Assembly (NCBI GenBank): GCA_030998225.1
Contig: JAPYXD010000704.1
Location: forward strand, 7,936,001-8,000,000
Reading direction: 5' to 3'
DNA: 64,000 bases
DNA from: Diplolepis rosae
Lineage: Eukaryota > Arthropoda > Insecta > Hymenoptera > Diplolepididae
Position numbers and translations under genes: made by a program. Below, piece after piece: positions 1-9,503 of this stretch; the first letter of the stretch is position 1; every line of letters starts with the position of its first letter. The notes beneath the pieces were generated by a model. That model had not been told where the DNA came from. It did not search any database and saw only the letters and a program-made list of their open reading frames with translations.

Positions 1-424
1 TTTTTTCATTTACGGAAATAAGAAAGCAAAATATGACGAAAATGTTCGATTTTACACTCCATCTTGAAGTTGATGCCAAACTAAGAACTGTGAACGCAAC
101 TACGCACAATTTGTTTGTAAATCAAGCTAAAAATGACAGCTAACAAATGCCAGGAAGAAAAAATCATGACATTGACAGAAGTTATTCAAAAAGATGGTCA
201 AAGACATCTATATGTGAAATAGGCAATTACTTCTTGGACAACCCAATAGATAGAGATAGTTGATCCAGTTGGGGGTTAAAACATAATTCAAACACTCATC
301 TCTAATAAGTCACTATCAATGTTTCGTTGGCTTGGTTGGCCAATCTTATCGGGCTGATTTAAATAATTTACATTTAGAACATTTATATAGTTAAGAAGTA
401 AAATTAAAATTAGAAAATCAACAT
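1..424. other. Unassigned AT-rich sequence
   Basis: I see no coding sequence or convincing repeat here. It ends at the TA dinucleotide (424-425) where the mariner-type element begins. Confidence 0.5.
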
Positions 425-425
425 A

Positions 426-917
426 CAGGGTGCGCCATTTAGACCTTCGGTATTTCAACATTGAGTAACTATGACACTTTTCAGCCGATTTTGGCAAATG
501 AGCAAGATTTGTTTAGGATATACTTTACCATTTATTTCAAATAAGCTCTTTTTCGCGCATTCTGCATAACATTGGCCAGCATTTCGGGCGTTATAGCAGC
601 TATTTCGGCTCGTGTGTTACATTTAAGTTCGTCAATTTTCTTTGGCTTGCTGGCATAAACTTTGCTTTTTAAATAACCCCAAAGAAAACTCCAAATCGTC
701 ATTTTTCGAAACAACGTGTCCCGGGAACTTGCGCTGTAAAAACAACTGTTTTCAATGTGAGACGCTACGATTCTAGCGCGTTCTTTCGATGTGTATTGAC
801 TCACGGTTAAAATGGTACTGAATGACGTTTCAGAATCGTGCTCATTTGTCAAAATCATCTGAAAAACAACAGAGTTATTCAATGTTGAAATACCGAAGGT
901 CTAGATGGCGCACTCTG
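426..917. mobile_element. 492-bp mariner-type deletion derivative with 45-bp TIRs
   Basis: The ends are near-perfect 45-bp inverted repeats (426-470 and 873-917), each starting CAGGGTGCGCCAT or CAGAGTGCGCCAT. The element is flanked by TA at 424-425 and 918-919, the target duplication expected of the IS630-Tc1-mariner superfamily. The interior holds only the start and end of a transposase on the minus strand, so it is a non-autonomous internal deletion product. Its termini resemble those of the DD41D-type foldback element at 26031-26964 (both CAGGGTG then GCCAT), suggesting the two belong to the same broad lineage. Confidence 0.92.
532..882 (-). pseudogene. Internally deleted mariner-type transposase (116 codons)
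   Basis: This open frame fuses the N-terminal part of a mariner-type transposase (about residues 28-45, where YTSKERARIV resembles the start of the helix-turn-helix) to its C-terminus (FLWGYLKSKVY, the segment just after the last catalytic Asp). The whole DDE catalytic core, normally about 200 residues, is missing. It cannot encode an active enzyme, although a short DNA-binding peptide is conceivable. It fills most of the space between the two TIRs. The family assignment rests on the FLWG motif and on the TA-flanked TIRs. Confidence 0.8.
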
Positions 918-1117
918 TAGTACGTCTGCAAATAAAATTATTCAAAGTTTAAATTTTCGGAGTAGAGCAGCATGCCACAATTTTCGAACGTGGTCAAAAT
1001 TTTGTTAAATGAAAAATTACACCGTTATAATTGCATAACAGTAAACTAAATACATGACGCAAAAATAACACTTAAAATGTTGATGGTGTGATTCTTTGTT
1101 GAAATTGTTCCAATAAA

Positions 1118-1310
1118 CTTTCTAGTTTCTAGTGTTGAACACCTTGTCCTGGATGGCCACGACAAACCTGTCCGTTTCCTGAAACAGTTCAACTCTACGC
1201 AGCCACATGTTAGAAATGTCTCGATTCAATTTGGGTTGATCTTGCACTTGGCACCCTAAAATGCTGTCCATGGAAAGGTTTGTCTCGCTACTCCAAAGAA
1301 AATTAGAGCT
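1118..1310 (-). pseudogene. Non-LTR retrotransposon ORF2 C-terminal remnant
   Basis: Read on the minus strand, the peptide contains WLRRVELFQETDRF followed by VVAIQDKVFNTRN. This matches my memory of the segment near the C-terminus of insect LINE polyproteins (W-L, then ETE-like, then AIQDQ, then T-x-N-Y). About 40 residues are readable before a stop. No reverse transcriptase motifs are adjacent, so it is a 3' shard of an old insertion. The LINE clade cannot be given. Confidence 0.45.
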
Positions 1311-2212
1311 GATAGCGAATTAGAAAATATTAAATAATGCTTATATAAAACTGTTCACATAATAATAAGATTACACTTTTTATCAATTTTTATGCAGATA
1401 ATTTTGAAAAATGAATGACGAGAAATAGTTGTCATGTTTAATAACAATTTATAGTTATACTTTATTTGAAATCGCACGTGTTGCAATCATCAACAAGCTC
1501 AATCTGTACTTTGTGGAAATTCCCTAACAGCTGCGGCTTTAGTAAATTTACTGAGTGTGTATTTTTTTTCTTGTTATAACTTTATGAATACTCGTTGTAG
1601 GTCTATTCCATAAGCAGGGAACTCAAATCTTGATCACGTCTCGCTCATAAGCAGCAGTAAGAGACCCAAGAGACAATAAAGTAATTTGCCTGTTCAAACT
1701 TGCAATGGTCGGCCATTCTTACCTGATGTACCATCGCTGAAAAAGACCCTTTTGGTCTCTCCGATGTTGCCAAAATCTATTCATTTTCTTAAAACTCTTC
1801 ACGTCAAATTATTAAATATATTAATTGTGTGTATTAAAATAAACAGTGCATAATTATTTCAACCCCTGAAAATTAACACAAGATACAAAATCAGGTTGGT
1901 TAAAAAAAAAGCAACTAGTTTGTATTTAAACATTAGTTCTTCGAGCCGGATGTGTCACGACTAGCACTGTTTTAGAACTTCGACTTGGACATGTATTGTG
2001 TATTTCTCCTTTGTTGTTTTTTAATTGGACTATTGTGAGCTTTCTTGCGCACTGTATTTCCATGTGCTCCGAAATTCATGAAAGACAAGGACACGAATCA
2101 TCAGGATCACGGAGTTGCTAAACTCTAGGCATCAAATTTACGCAGTTCGGTGAGTCTCCAATCCTTTCCTTTTCCTAATTTCTGTGAGTTTGGATTGCAT
2201 TCCACCTGCGAA
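1311..2212. other. Unassigned; may include the 5' leader or LTR of the BEL/Pao relic
   Basis: No open frame is convincing. The 250 bases before the gag-like frame at 2213 have a slightly more balanced composition than their surroundings and could be a retrotransposon leader. I found no matching second LTR. Confidence 0.3.
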
Positions 2213-2635
2213 ATGGCGGAACTCGAAACACTATAAGCGCAGCGCAAAACAATTGAAGCTGCAATCACTCGATTTACGAACGCATTCAAAGATTATGATC
2301 AATCTTCAGGATTAGGTACTTGGCGAATTACATTATAAAAATTCGAACTGTATTTCGACAAATATGACGCAATACAAACACAAATTGAAATGTCAGTTCT
2401 TAATAATCAAAATGCAGTTCAGGCAGAAGAAATAGAAAGAAAAGCGTTTAAATTCAATTATTTCGAAACTGTTAGCAAGGTTAGGGACATTGTAACTAAG
2501 TTTGAAACTAATTTATCATCAGAACCTCACGATTATCAAAACTCATCGTCATCCCATAACAATTCTCCTGACAATGTATTAAATTTTCCACCTGTAAATC
2601 AAATTGAAGTCAATCTTATGACATTTCCCACATAA
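2213..2635 (+). pseudogene. BEL/Pao-type retrotransposon gag fragment
   Basis: From the ATG at 2213 one frame reads through two in-frame stops, at codons 8 and 43, to a TAA at 2635. After the second stop comes KFELYFDKYDAIQTQIEM. About 25 codons later come ERKAFKFNYFE and VSKVRDIV. These are the spaced landmarks of the N-terminal gag domain of BEL/Pao-class elements (DUF1759-like), which packages the element RNA. No protease, reverse transcriptase or integrase follows, so only the 5' 140 codons survive. A Gypsy gag is a less likely alternative. Confidence 0.65.
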
Positions 2636-2782
2636 CAGAGCCCCAAATGTGCGAAAATGTAATGGAAATTTTCATCAAAATGAAATCTATAATTTGGAAA
2701 CCCTTTACAATCGCAAACAGATTTGAGCACCGGGATTGAAACACGGGCTTTATACGATGATTACTGTAGTTACGTTCTTGTA
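2636..2782. other. Short spacer, nothing recognised
   Basis: No feature seen between the gag relic and the left end of the mariner. Confidence 0.4.
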
Positions 2783-3602
2783 TTAGGTGCGCAACAAAGT
2801 TTCCACTGTTTGTCAATAGAAGGCTCCATCAGTAAGTGCTGGTCGATTTTGACATATTCAAAACGTCATGAACCAAGCTTAGACATATGGTAAACAAACC
2901 GTTTCGACACATTAGTGATTTTTTTTGGCGTCATATACTTTTGATTGTGTGAAAATATCTCATTTTGTGCAAAATAATCGTCATTTGCGAGGAGTGTTGA
3001 TTTTCTTCTTTCATTCGAAGAAAATGGGGGCTGAAGCGTATCTAGAGTTCCAAAAAGTTTACAGAGATGCTGCTCTATGTGAAACAATATGCCGTAATTG
3101 GTTCTGTCGCTTCAAAGACGGTGATTTCGATGTTGATGGCCGTCTGTGTGGAGGAAGGCCAAAAATCTTCGAAGACGCTGATGTTATTTATCATGAGCTG
3201 TTGAAACCGAACGAAACCATCACTGAAGAACAGTATTGAATGCAATTGATGCCTTTGAGTCGAGCACTGCGCGAAAAACGGCCACAATACTAGCAGAGGC
3301 ACGAAAAATTGATTCTGCAGCATGACAACGCTCGACCTCACGTTGCCAAACCCGTTAAAGCCGACCTGGAAATGCTCAAATGGGAAGTCCTACCCCACCC
3401 GCCGTATTCCTTAGATATTGCGGCGTCCGATTATTACTTTTTCTGGTCGATGGCACATGGTCTGGCTGATCAGTAGTTCCGCTCATATGAAGACATTGAA
3501 AAATGGCTTTATTGGTGGATAGCCTCAAAAGATGAACACTTTTACCGTAACGGTATTCGAGCTCTACCAAAAAGATGGGCACCTAAGAAATACAATATTT
3601 AA
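2783..3602 (+). pseudogene. Deleted mariner (DD34D) transposase and left terminus
   Basis: The left end reads TTAGGTGCGCAACAAAG directly after TA (2781-2782), like a mariner TIR. From about 2950 a single frame gives a mariner helix-turn-helix region (NRHLRGVLIFFFH, then WFCRFKDGDFD). After TGA at 3237-3239 the same frame resumes with the catalytic C-terminal half: HDNARPHVA (second Asp), then SLDIAASDYYFF (third Asp, 34 residues later), and MAHGLADQ followed by a stop. The middle, including the first catalytic Asp, is deleted. No matching right TIR was found after 3602, so the 3' end is lost. The transposase is dead. Confidence 0.85.
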
Positions 3603-4654
3603 TTATTGATGGAAAAATAAATTTACCTCACTTTCAGCCATCTACAGCTGAACGTGATCACTTATATAAATAATTTTATATCCATACCTCGGATTGTACA
3701 TAATGATAATTAATATATTTTTACAATTAGATGTATTTGGAAACATAAAAAATTAATTTAAGGATTTATTAAAATAATGTTTGATAGCACAGGTAAATAA
3801 TAAGATATATCTACAATATTTTAATATTGTTAATGCATTTACAAAAAATTTGTTGAAATATTTGAGACTGCATTAGTCATTGAAGTTTTCCTGAATTTTC
3901 AAGTACTTTTTTCGCAACTTCAACTCATTTTGAAACCAAATTTGAAGGTGTAATTAGGTCTGAAACGGACAATAAAATAGAATTAGGTGAAAGGCAGTTT
4001 TGCCAACTATAAATATAGTTGATACAACTGCGATTTTAGTCTGCGCAACTAAAAACGATATAACTCTATGCGTATAGTTATTCGGACTTTTACACAGAGA
4101 GAAATCGGCTTTGGTTCCTGTGTACATAGCACATAAATTTTTTGTACAGTAGTTGCCTTGACCAAAAAAGTTCAGAGAAGCTACTACTTTTATAGTTATC
4201 ATGACAGTAATTTGGACTTTTTTGTGTATTCGGTTGTTGTGACCAAAGTTGATGATTAGAATCAGCTTTATACGTACCTCAACGGTTAGTACACATACAT
4301 TATCTTTATATTTACTGCCAAGTTCCTTTAGTTACTACAAACGCAGCGTTCGCTGTTGCACTAAACAAATCAAGTATAACTTTCATTTTTTACAACGAGG
4401 TAAGCCTGTCGTGACAACTATTAAATCTTGTAATAGTCACACTAACGTCATTAGCGAGAAGAAGATTATTTAAGGCACTCAACAAATAAATTATCAGTCG
4501 TATATAATTTTCTTAAAAATTTAAATGTCCAAAATTATTCGGCTCTACAAAGATAAAAGATAACCTAAAATTTGACAATGAAAAATTTTATCAGGAGTGT
4601 TTATTTCTCACTTACTATGAGTGTGCGCATTTTTCGTTACAAAAATAGATTCTT
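3603..4654. other. Unassigned; contains words shared with 17.5-17.9 kb
   Basis: No gene is visible. The stretch 4030-4250 shares ordered words with 17565-17900, such as CAACTGCGATTT, AACTCTATGCG and TTTGGTTCCT, as if both were relics of one non-coding repeat. The resemblance is too patchy to set borders. Confidence 0.3.
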
Positions 4655-4873
4655 CACGGAGAAAAATGGATGTTTAACTATGGGACAGCCATCTTAAATG
4701 TTCAATTGTAATATCTAGATGTTCAACTGTAATATCCAAGATATTAATCTCAGCATATTTTAACATCTTAGATATTACAGCTGAATATCTAGATATTATA
4801 ACTCAACATATAAGATGGCTGTCCCATAGTTAAACATCTAGATATTAATTCTAAACATCTATTTTTCTCTGTG
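4655..4873. mobile_element. Palindromic MITE (219 bp)
   Basis: The two ends are inverted copies: CACGGAGAAAAATGGATGTT on the left and its complement, ending CTCTGTG, on the right. Inside, AACTATGGGACAGCCATCTT (from about 4675) is repeated inverted near 4812-4832. The centre is built of repeated TCTAGATATTA-like words. The whole can fold into one hairpin. It has no coding capacity. No clear target duplication was seen, so the superfamily is unknown. Confidence 0.8.
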
Positions 4874-5826
4874 TTTGTATGAAAAATGTTAAAAACTTGA
4901 AAACTTTTTAAGTCATCTAGGTATAAAAAACATTTATAAATGTTTTTTCACTCTTCGCAATTTATTAAGTGAAGCTTTGCTCTATCGACGGAGTTGTGTG
5001 TGTGTGTGTGTAAAGGTGTACTTCATTTGTTTTTAAATCCTGCCGATTCTCGTTCTCGATTTCTGGACTACTTGTATATTTCACCGTGCCAAGCATCATC
5101 AGGTAAGTAATTCTATTATAAATATAATTCTGACAATTCTTTCCAAATGATAAACGAATTTGTTCGGGGACAATGCAATGTGTTCCAATGTGGCTGTCTC
5201 TTCGTATTTTGTGAAAACTATATTCAGCCAAAAAAAGGTTATGGTGATCAAAAAAGTGACAATACATTTTATAAAATAATTGAATGAAATCTTAATAAAA
5301 GTGAGCAATTTTAGAAATATTTCATATTATACATTTTTTTATGACATAGTTATACAAAATAAAACGTAATAAAAGTGAAAACTTCATATAATTTTTATAC
5401 AAACTAGAATTACTACAGTAAAAACAGTTTTTTGTATGAAAGCAATTGGGTATAATGTACATCAAGCATTTCAGTAAAATTTTATTTCGCTGAATGTTTT
5501 ATCAGACATTTTTATATTTATATTGCATATTAATTTATAATACGTTTTCAAGACCAGACATTACCTTAATTATTTTAAATATTGTCTACAAAAATACATT
5601 CAAGAACGTTTTTTGATCTTTTATATTGAGATTATATTTAACTTTACACTTATATTATATGTATATTTGATATTGAAAATTCATATTAAAATTTATTATT
5701 TAATTACATCTGAATTTAAATTTTAAATTACTCATTTCTTAGAAACAACAAAATATATAACAAGAGTCACATTTCAACTTGGCTTCGTAAAAAATTTGTA
5801 ATTTCTCAACAAATGAAAAAATAAAT
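4874..5826. other. Unassigned AT-rich sequence with a short (GT)n run
   Basis: Nothing coding is supported. A (TG)n microsatellite lies at about 4995-5011. The region ends at the target site used by LINE copy 1. Confidence 0.45.
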
Positions 5827-5843
5827 GCTTGATAGTAACATTT
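5827..5843. repeat. Target-site duplication of LINE copy 1 (left)
   Basis: The 17-mer GCTTGATAGTAACATTT occurs here and again at 9289-9305, exactly bracketing the minus-strand element with its A-tail (read as T-run) at the left. Confidence 0.95.
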
Positions 5844-6216
5844 TTTTTTTTTTTTTTTTTTTTTTTTGGTGAGGAGGAAAAATGACAAAATCTTTTATAG
5901 ACGTTGTACAGGACTCTCCTAGGACGGGTCTAGGCATACCTGTTAAAACCAAAAAACCCCCTCTCTCGAACCAATACACCTCCCGCGGAACCGCCTTTCG
6001 GCTTTAAACTTCACGGGTGGTTGGTTCCATTAAAGTCGCGTACGACTCTTCCGTCATCCGTTCGCTCGGAACCTACATCCGCGGCCACACGCCCACTCGG
6101 CAAACCGACTAGCCGCGCCACCCAGGGGAGAAAACATACAGATTCCACCCCGAACGACGAAGACAGCCAAGTCTACCCGAGACGCAGGACCGCGGGTGCA
6201 GGCCCCGATGCGATTT

Positions 6217-8376
6217 CTACTGGCCCTCCCCGTTGTTTCGCTCTCGACGCCCATCAAGTTCAATCGTCTTCATCACAAGTGTGACAAATGACTCGATGAG
6301 CGTCCAGAACCGTTCAGACTGGAGCATGAGAGGGACCATCGTGTCAGGAGTAAGTTCGGAACCCACCGCCTGACCAAGGACCTCCCTAGCCACACGCCAT
6401 TTTGCGCAGACGAAGAGTGCGTGCTCTGCGTTATCCACCGGGAAATCGCAGTAGCAACACGTCTCCTCGTCTCTCTTCTTAAAGCGCCTCAGGTACGCAT
6501 TAAAACAGCCATAGCACGAGAGCGCTTGCGCCAAGTAAAAGCCGACTTCCCCGTGCTTTCTGTTCAGCCAGGTGGCGAGCTCCGGGATCAGGCGGTAGGT
6601 CCATCTCCCTGTCTGCTCACCATGCCATCTCATCTGCCATTTCTCGACGAGTCTGCGCCTTTCATCCTTGCGGATGGCCTCCTTCGCGCGAGCGATTTCC
6701 TGCAGGTCAGCGCAGGTAAGCTCCTTGCGAAGCTGAAAGATCTCTTTCCTGTCCGTAACGAGCAAAGTCTCAGTTTTCTCAGGGGCCATTTTAAGGCCTC
6801 TGTCATCCAACCAGCGCTTCGCTCGCCACAGACTTTCATTGATCCTCAGCTCTAGGATTCTGACGTCGTCAGCGGCGCACACGACAAGTGCGTCATCCGC
6901 GAAGCCGAAGATGCTCGTTCCAGCAGGTAGGTCCATGCGCAGAAAGTACATGACGTTCCAAACAAGTGGACCCACCCACGACCCTTGAGGAGCGCCACAT
7001 GTCATCTCTTCTTGAAGAGACCATTTGTCGCCCTCGTATATCACCCACCTGTCGCTCAGATAGTCATCTATCATTCGCAACGGGTAGTCTGGAACCTTTT
7101 CCGCATCATCGCCTCGAAGCAGATGTCCCATCTCGCGGTATTGAACGCATTGCGTATGTCAATGCTAATAAACGCACAGAATCCCTTACGCTTACCAGTT
7201 CCTTTTCCTGCATTTGTGGCGATGTTAACCACAGCTTGGATGGCGTCCACAGTGGACCTGCCTTTCCTGAATTCAAACTGGTTTTCCGAGAGCCCGTTCT
7301 CCCCGACCAAGAGAGCCTGAAGCTGTTGTAGAATCAACTCCTCCAGAAGATTTTCCATCGTATCCAATAAGCATATTGGTCTATACGACGAGGCAACCGC
7401 TAGAGGTTTGTTGCCCTTCCTCAGCAGGACCAACCTCTGCCTCTTCCAATCCGCGAGGAACCTCCCCTCCCGAAGACAGGAGTTAAAGGCTTCTAGGAGG
7501 ATCTCCGGGTATACCCCGATCACCTCTTTGAGGATCTCGTTTGGCACCCCGGCGATCCCCGGCGCTGTCTTTGCCTTAAGCCTTCCACCCGCTCTCTTTA
7601 GTTCTTCGAGAGTGAAGAGTTCCTCGCGCCGGACCACGCAGGAACTTCGGTCCTGTCTTTGGAACGGCTCCACGTGTGGGAACAAGCTTCGCACAAATTA
7701 ACCCCAATCGAGTCAAGTACATTACTTGACTCGATTGGGGTTATCCAGGCCCGGGCTCTTTCTTCTAGCCACCAATCTCTTGGTGACTATTTTGAAGGCG
7801 GGACCCTATGGGTCCTTCTCGACCTCACCGATCAAGTATTTCGAGTAGTCACAATCCGCGACCACCTTCTGCCTCACCGAGCGCACAGCAGCTTCAAGCG
7901 ACCCAGCAGGGCAGACCCAACCAAGCTCATCGATGAGCCTGGTTTCTTCGAGGTGTTCGCGAAGTCTTTCCCTGCTGAGTCGTCTCGTGTTCCAGGAGGG
8001 GCTCCTTCCTTCGCCGCCCCTACCCTTTTCCACCGCTTGACACCCTTGTTCTAGACTAAATTCGATGCACCGGTGGTCACTCAAGGTTATTACCTCGAGA
8101 ACCGACCAGTCGCTTATCCTTGAAGCGAGGCGAGGTGCGGCAATCGTGAGGTCAATTATTCCTTGATGCATCTTGATACCAAGCAGAGTTTTCAGACCAC
8201 TTGTACTGCTCACTAATGAGCAGCACATCGGCCCCCCTCTCCCTGGCAGTCTGCATCAGGAGGGCCTGGGCATCCTTCCCCCTTCCGAGGTTGAGCTGCG
8301 GGAACTTCAATTCCTGCCTCTCAACCTCCGAAGCTCTTCCCGGAAGACCCGGCAGGAGTCGCCCCTGTCTATGCAT
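6217..8376 (-). pseudogene. ORF2 of R1-clade copy 1 (broken)
   Basis: In sense order the pieces are endonuclease N-terminus (8376-8152), endonuclease C-terminus (8228-7806, with SDHRCIEF), RT N-terminal part (7694-7071, with SYRPICLLD, QFEFRKGRSTVDAI and motif A ISIDIRNAFN), and RT C-terminal part to the zinc knuckle (7131-6217). The last part has motif B CGAPQGSWVGP, motif C FADDALVV, and CCYC with H and C downstream. Pieces are joined by frameshifts and internal deletions. The RT-to-C-terminal linker of about 125 residues is missing after LLVTDR. Motif A keeps its Asp, unlike copy 3. A short inverted duplication at 7700-7742 lies near the RT start. Confidence 0.88.
7700..7742. repeat. Perfect 20-bp inverted duplication inside LINE copy 1
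   Basis: AACCCCAATCGAGTCAAGTA (7700-7719) is followed, after three bases, by its exact reverse complement (7723-7742). Copy 3 has only one arm here (near 55057), so this is a secondary inverted duplication in copy 1. Confidence 0.9.
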
Positions 8377-9118
8377 GTCAGGCAGCTTGGTGGCGCCTTA
8401 CAGCTCCTGGCCAAGTGTCCCGTGGCGCCGCATCTCCAACAGACATTTTTACTGTCGGGGTTGCTACAGCCCCGGGACTCGTGGCCGTACCCAAGACACC
8501 TGAAGCAATGGGCGACTTCCACGTGCACGCGAATGCGGAACGCTACCCACCCGATCCTCAACTTACCTAGCTGAAGCAGACGCGCGGCGTCTGCCTCAGC
8601 TAGCCGGATCACTGCAGTCTTCACCCCACCAAAGCGGGTGAATAGCCTGCAGGACCCCTCAAAAGCTGGTATGCCCAATGCCAAGCACAGGGCAGACACA
8701 ACCTCCTCTTTTTCAACGGTCTCGTCGACACCATGGCCGAAATCTCTGTCCTCTCGCCGACCGCGCTCTCGAGCTCCTTGCGGAACGCCGAAACTTCTCC
8801 CCCCTTTTTGAGGACCAGAAGGACTTCTTCCTTCCTGGTCCTCCGGATGGACAGGACCTCAAGTCCTCAAGACTGGCCGTCCTTCGCCGACACCTTGATG
8901 GCGTCGCCCGACCTGGCGGGCGTAGAGCGCTTTGACTTAGGAGTGGCGATGGCCCCCTGCGTTTTTTGCGCAGGGTCCTCCGCCCTTTTCTCCTTTTTTC
9001 CTTCTTCTTCATTTTTCAGCGCCGCTGCCTGGGGCATACATCCTTCTCCATGCATGGGGATAGACGCGTCTATAGCGTCCCCCGCTTTCACCCTGGGATA
9101 GACCCGTTTATAGGGCAC
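8307..9118 (-). pseudogene. ORF1 of R1-clade copy 1 (truncated)
   Basis: ORF1 makes the RNA-binding nucleocapsid-like protein of the element. Here the conserved C-terminal half is readable at 8699-8307: FRCLGYGHESRGC and CWRCGATGHLARSC are tandem CCHC zinc knuckles, followed by PSCLTCIDRG and the ending RRLRGRN. Upstream, the 5' leader is fused directly to a Lys/Glu-rich middle segment (about 9010-8867) by a deletion of roughly 1.1 kb relative to copy 2, removing the ORF1 N-terminus. Two smaller deletions also disturb the frame. It overlaps the start of ORF2, as in other R1-clade elements. Confidence 0.85.
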
Positions 9119-9288
9119 CCTTCACGCAATGGGAAGATGCCCGTCTATAGAGCCCCCTGCATTTGTTCACCGATTCATCGGGACACTAAAACCTCCATGA
9201 CCCGAGGGCCGTCTGCTAAGCCCCCCCACCCGTCCTTTTTTGGCATAGCCAAGAGAAGGACTTCGTCAAGGTACCAGTCCGAGGGGAG

Positions 9289-9305
9289 GCTTGATAGTAA
9301 CATTT
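9289..9305. repeat. Target-site duplication of LINE copy 1 (right)
   Basis: Exact copy of the 17-mer at 5827-5843, next to the element 5' end. Confidence 0.95.
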
Positions 9306-9503
9306 GTTTTTTTTTTATTTATTCATTAACGTCATGCGTGATATTTGACATTGAAATGAGATTAATAATTACATGACAAACAATTTGTATGTAAAAAAAT
9401 AATTCTTGAATGCAATTTCGAATTTGACGCAAACGTTACGGACTTACGTAAGTAAAATGTATCAATTATTTTTCTAGACAAGCATTTGTTCTCTTCAATC
9501 ACA

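Larger units (their letters stand above)
5844..9288 (-). mobile_element. R1-clade non-LTR retrotransposon, copy 1
   Basis: The element runs from a 5' end at 9288 (sense CTCCCCTCGGACTGG) to a 3' poly-A tail seen as the T-run after 5843. Identical 17-bp target duplications bracket it, so both ends are intact. It encodes ORF1 with CCHC knuckles and ORF2 with APE-type endonuclease, reverse transcriptase and a C-terminal CCHC, the plan of the R1 clade (R1, TRAS, SART, Waldo). Compared with copy 3 it carries several clean internal deletions: 5' leader into ORF1, a 54-bp deletion in ORF1, about 350 bp of endonuclease, about 200 bp between endonuclease and RT, and about 375 bp after the RT core. It is therefore non-autonomous. 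The target is ordinary AT-rich DNA rather than rDNA. Confidence 0.93.

Noticed and set aside
5844..5867. T-run as a transcription terminator or promoter element
   Set aside because: It is the poly-A tail of the minus-strand LINE, as shown by the adjoining target duplication.
6421..6855. Long plus-strand frames across LINE copies (for example 6421-6855, 53921-54343, 56681-57181)
   Set aside because: They are antisense shadows of the GC-rich ORF1 and ORF2 coding sequence, with no motif of their own.
5844..9288. Internal deletions of LINE copy 1 as retrotransposed spliced introns
   Set aside because: Aligned junctions lack GT-AG borders, and several show short homology instead.
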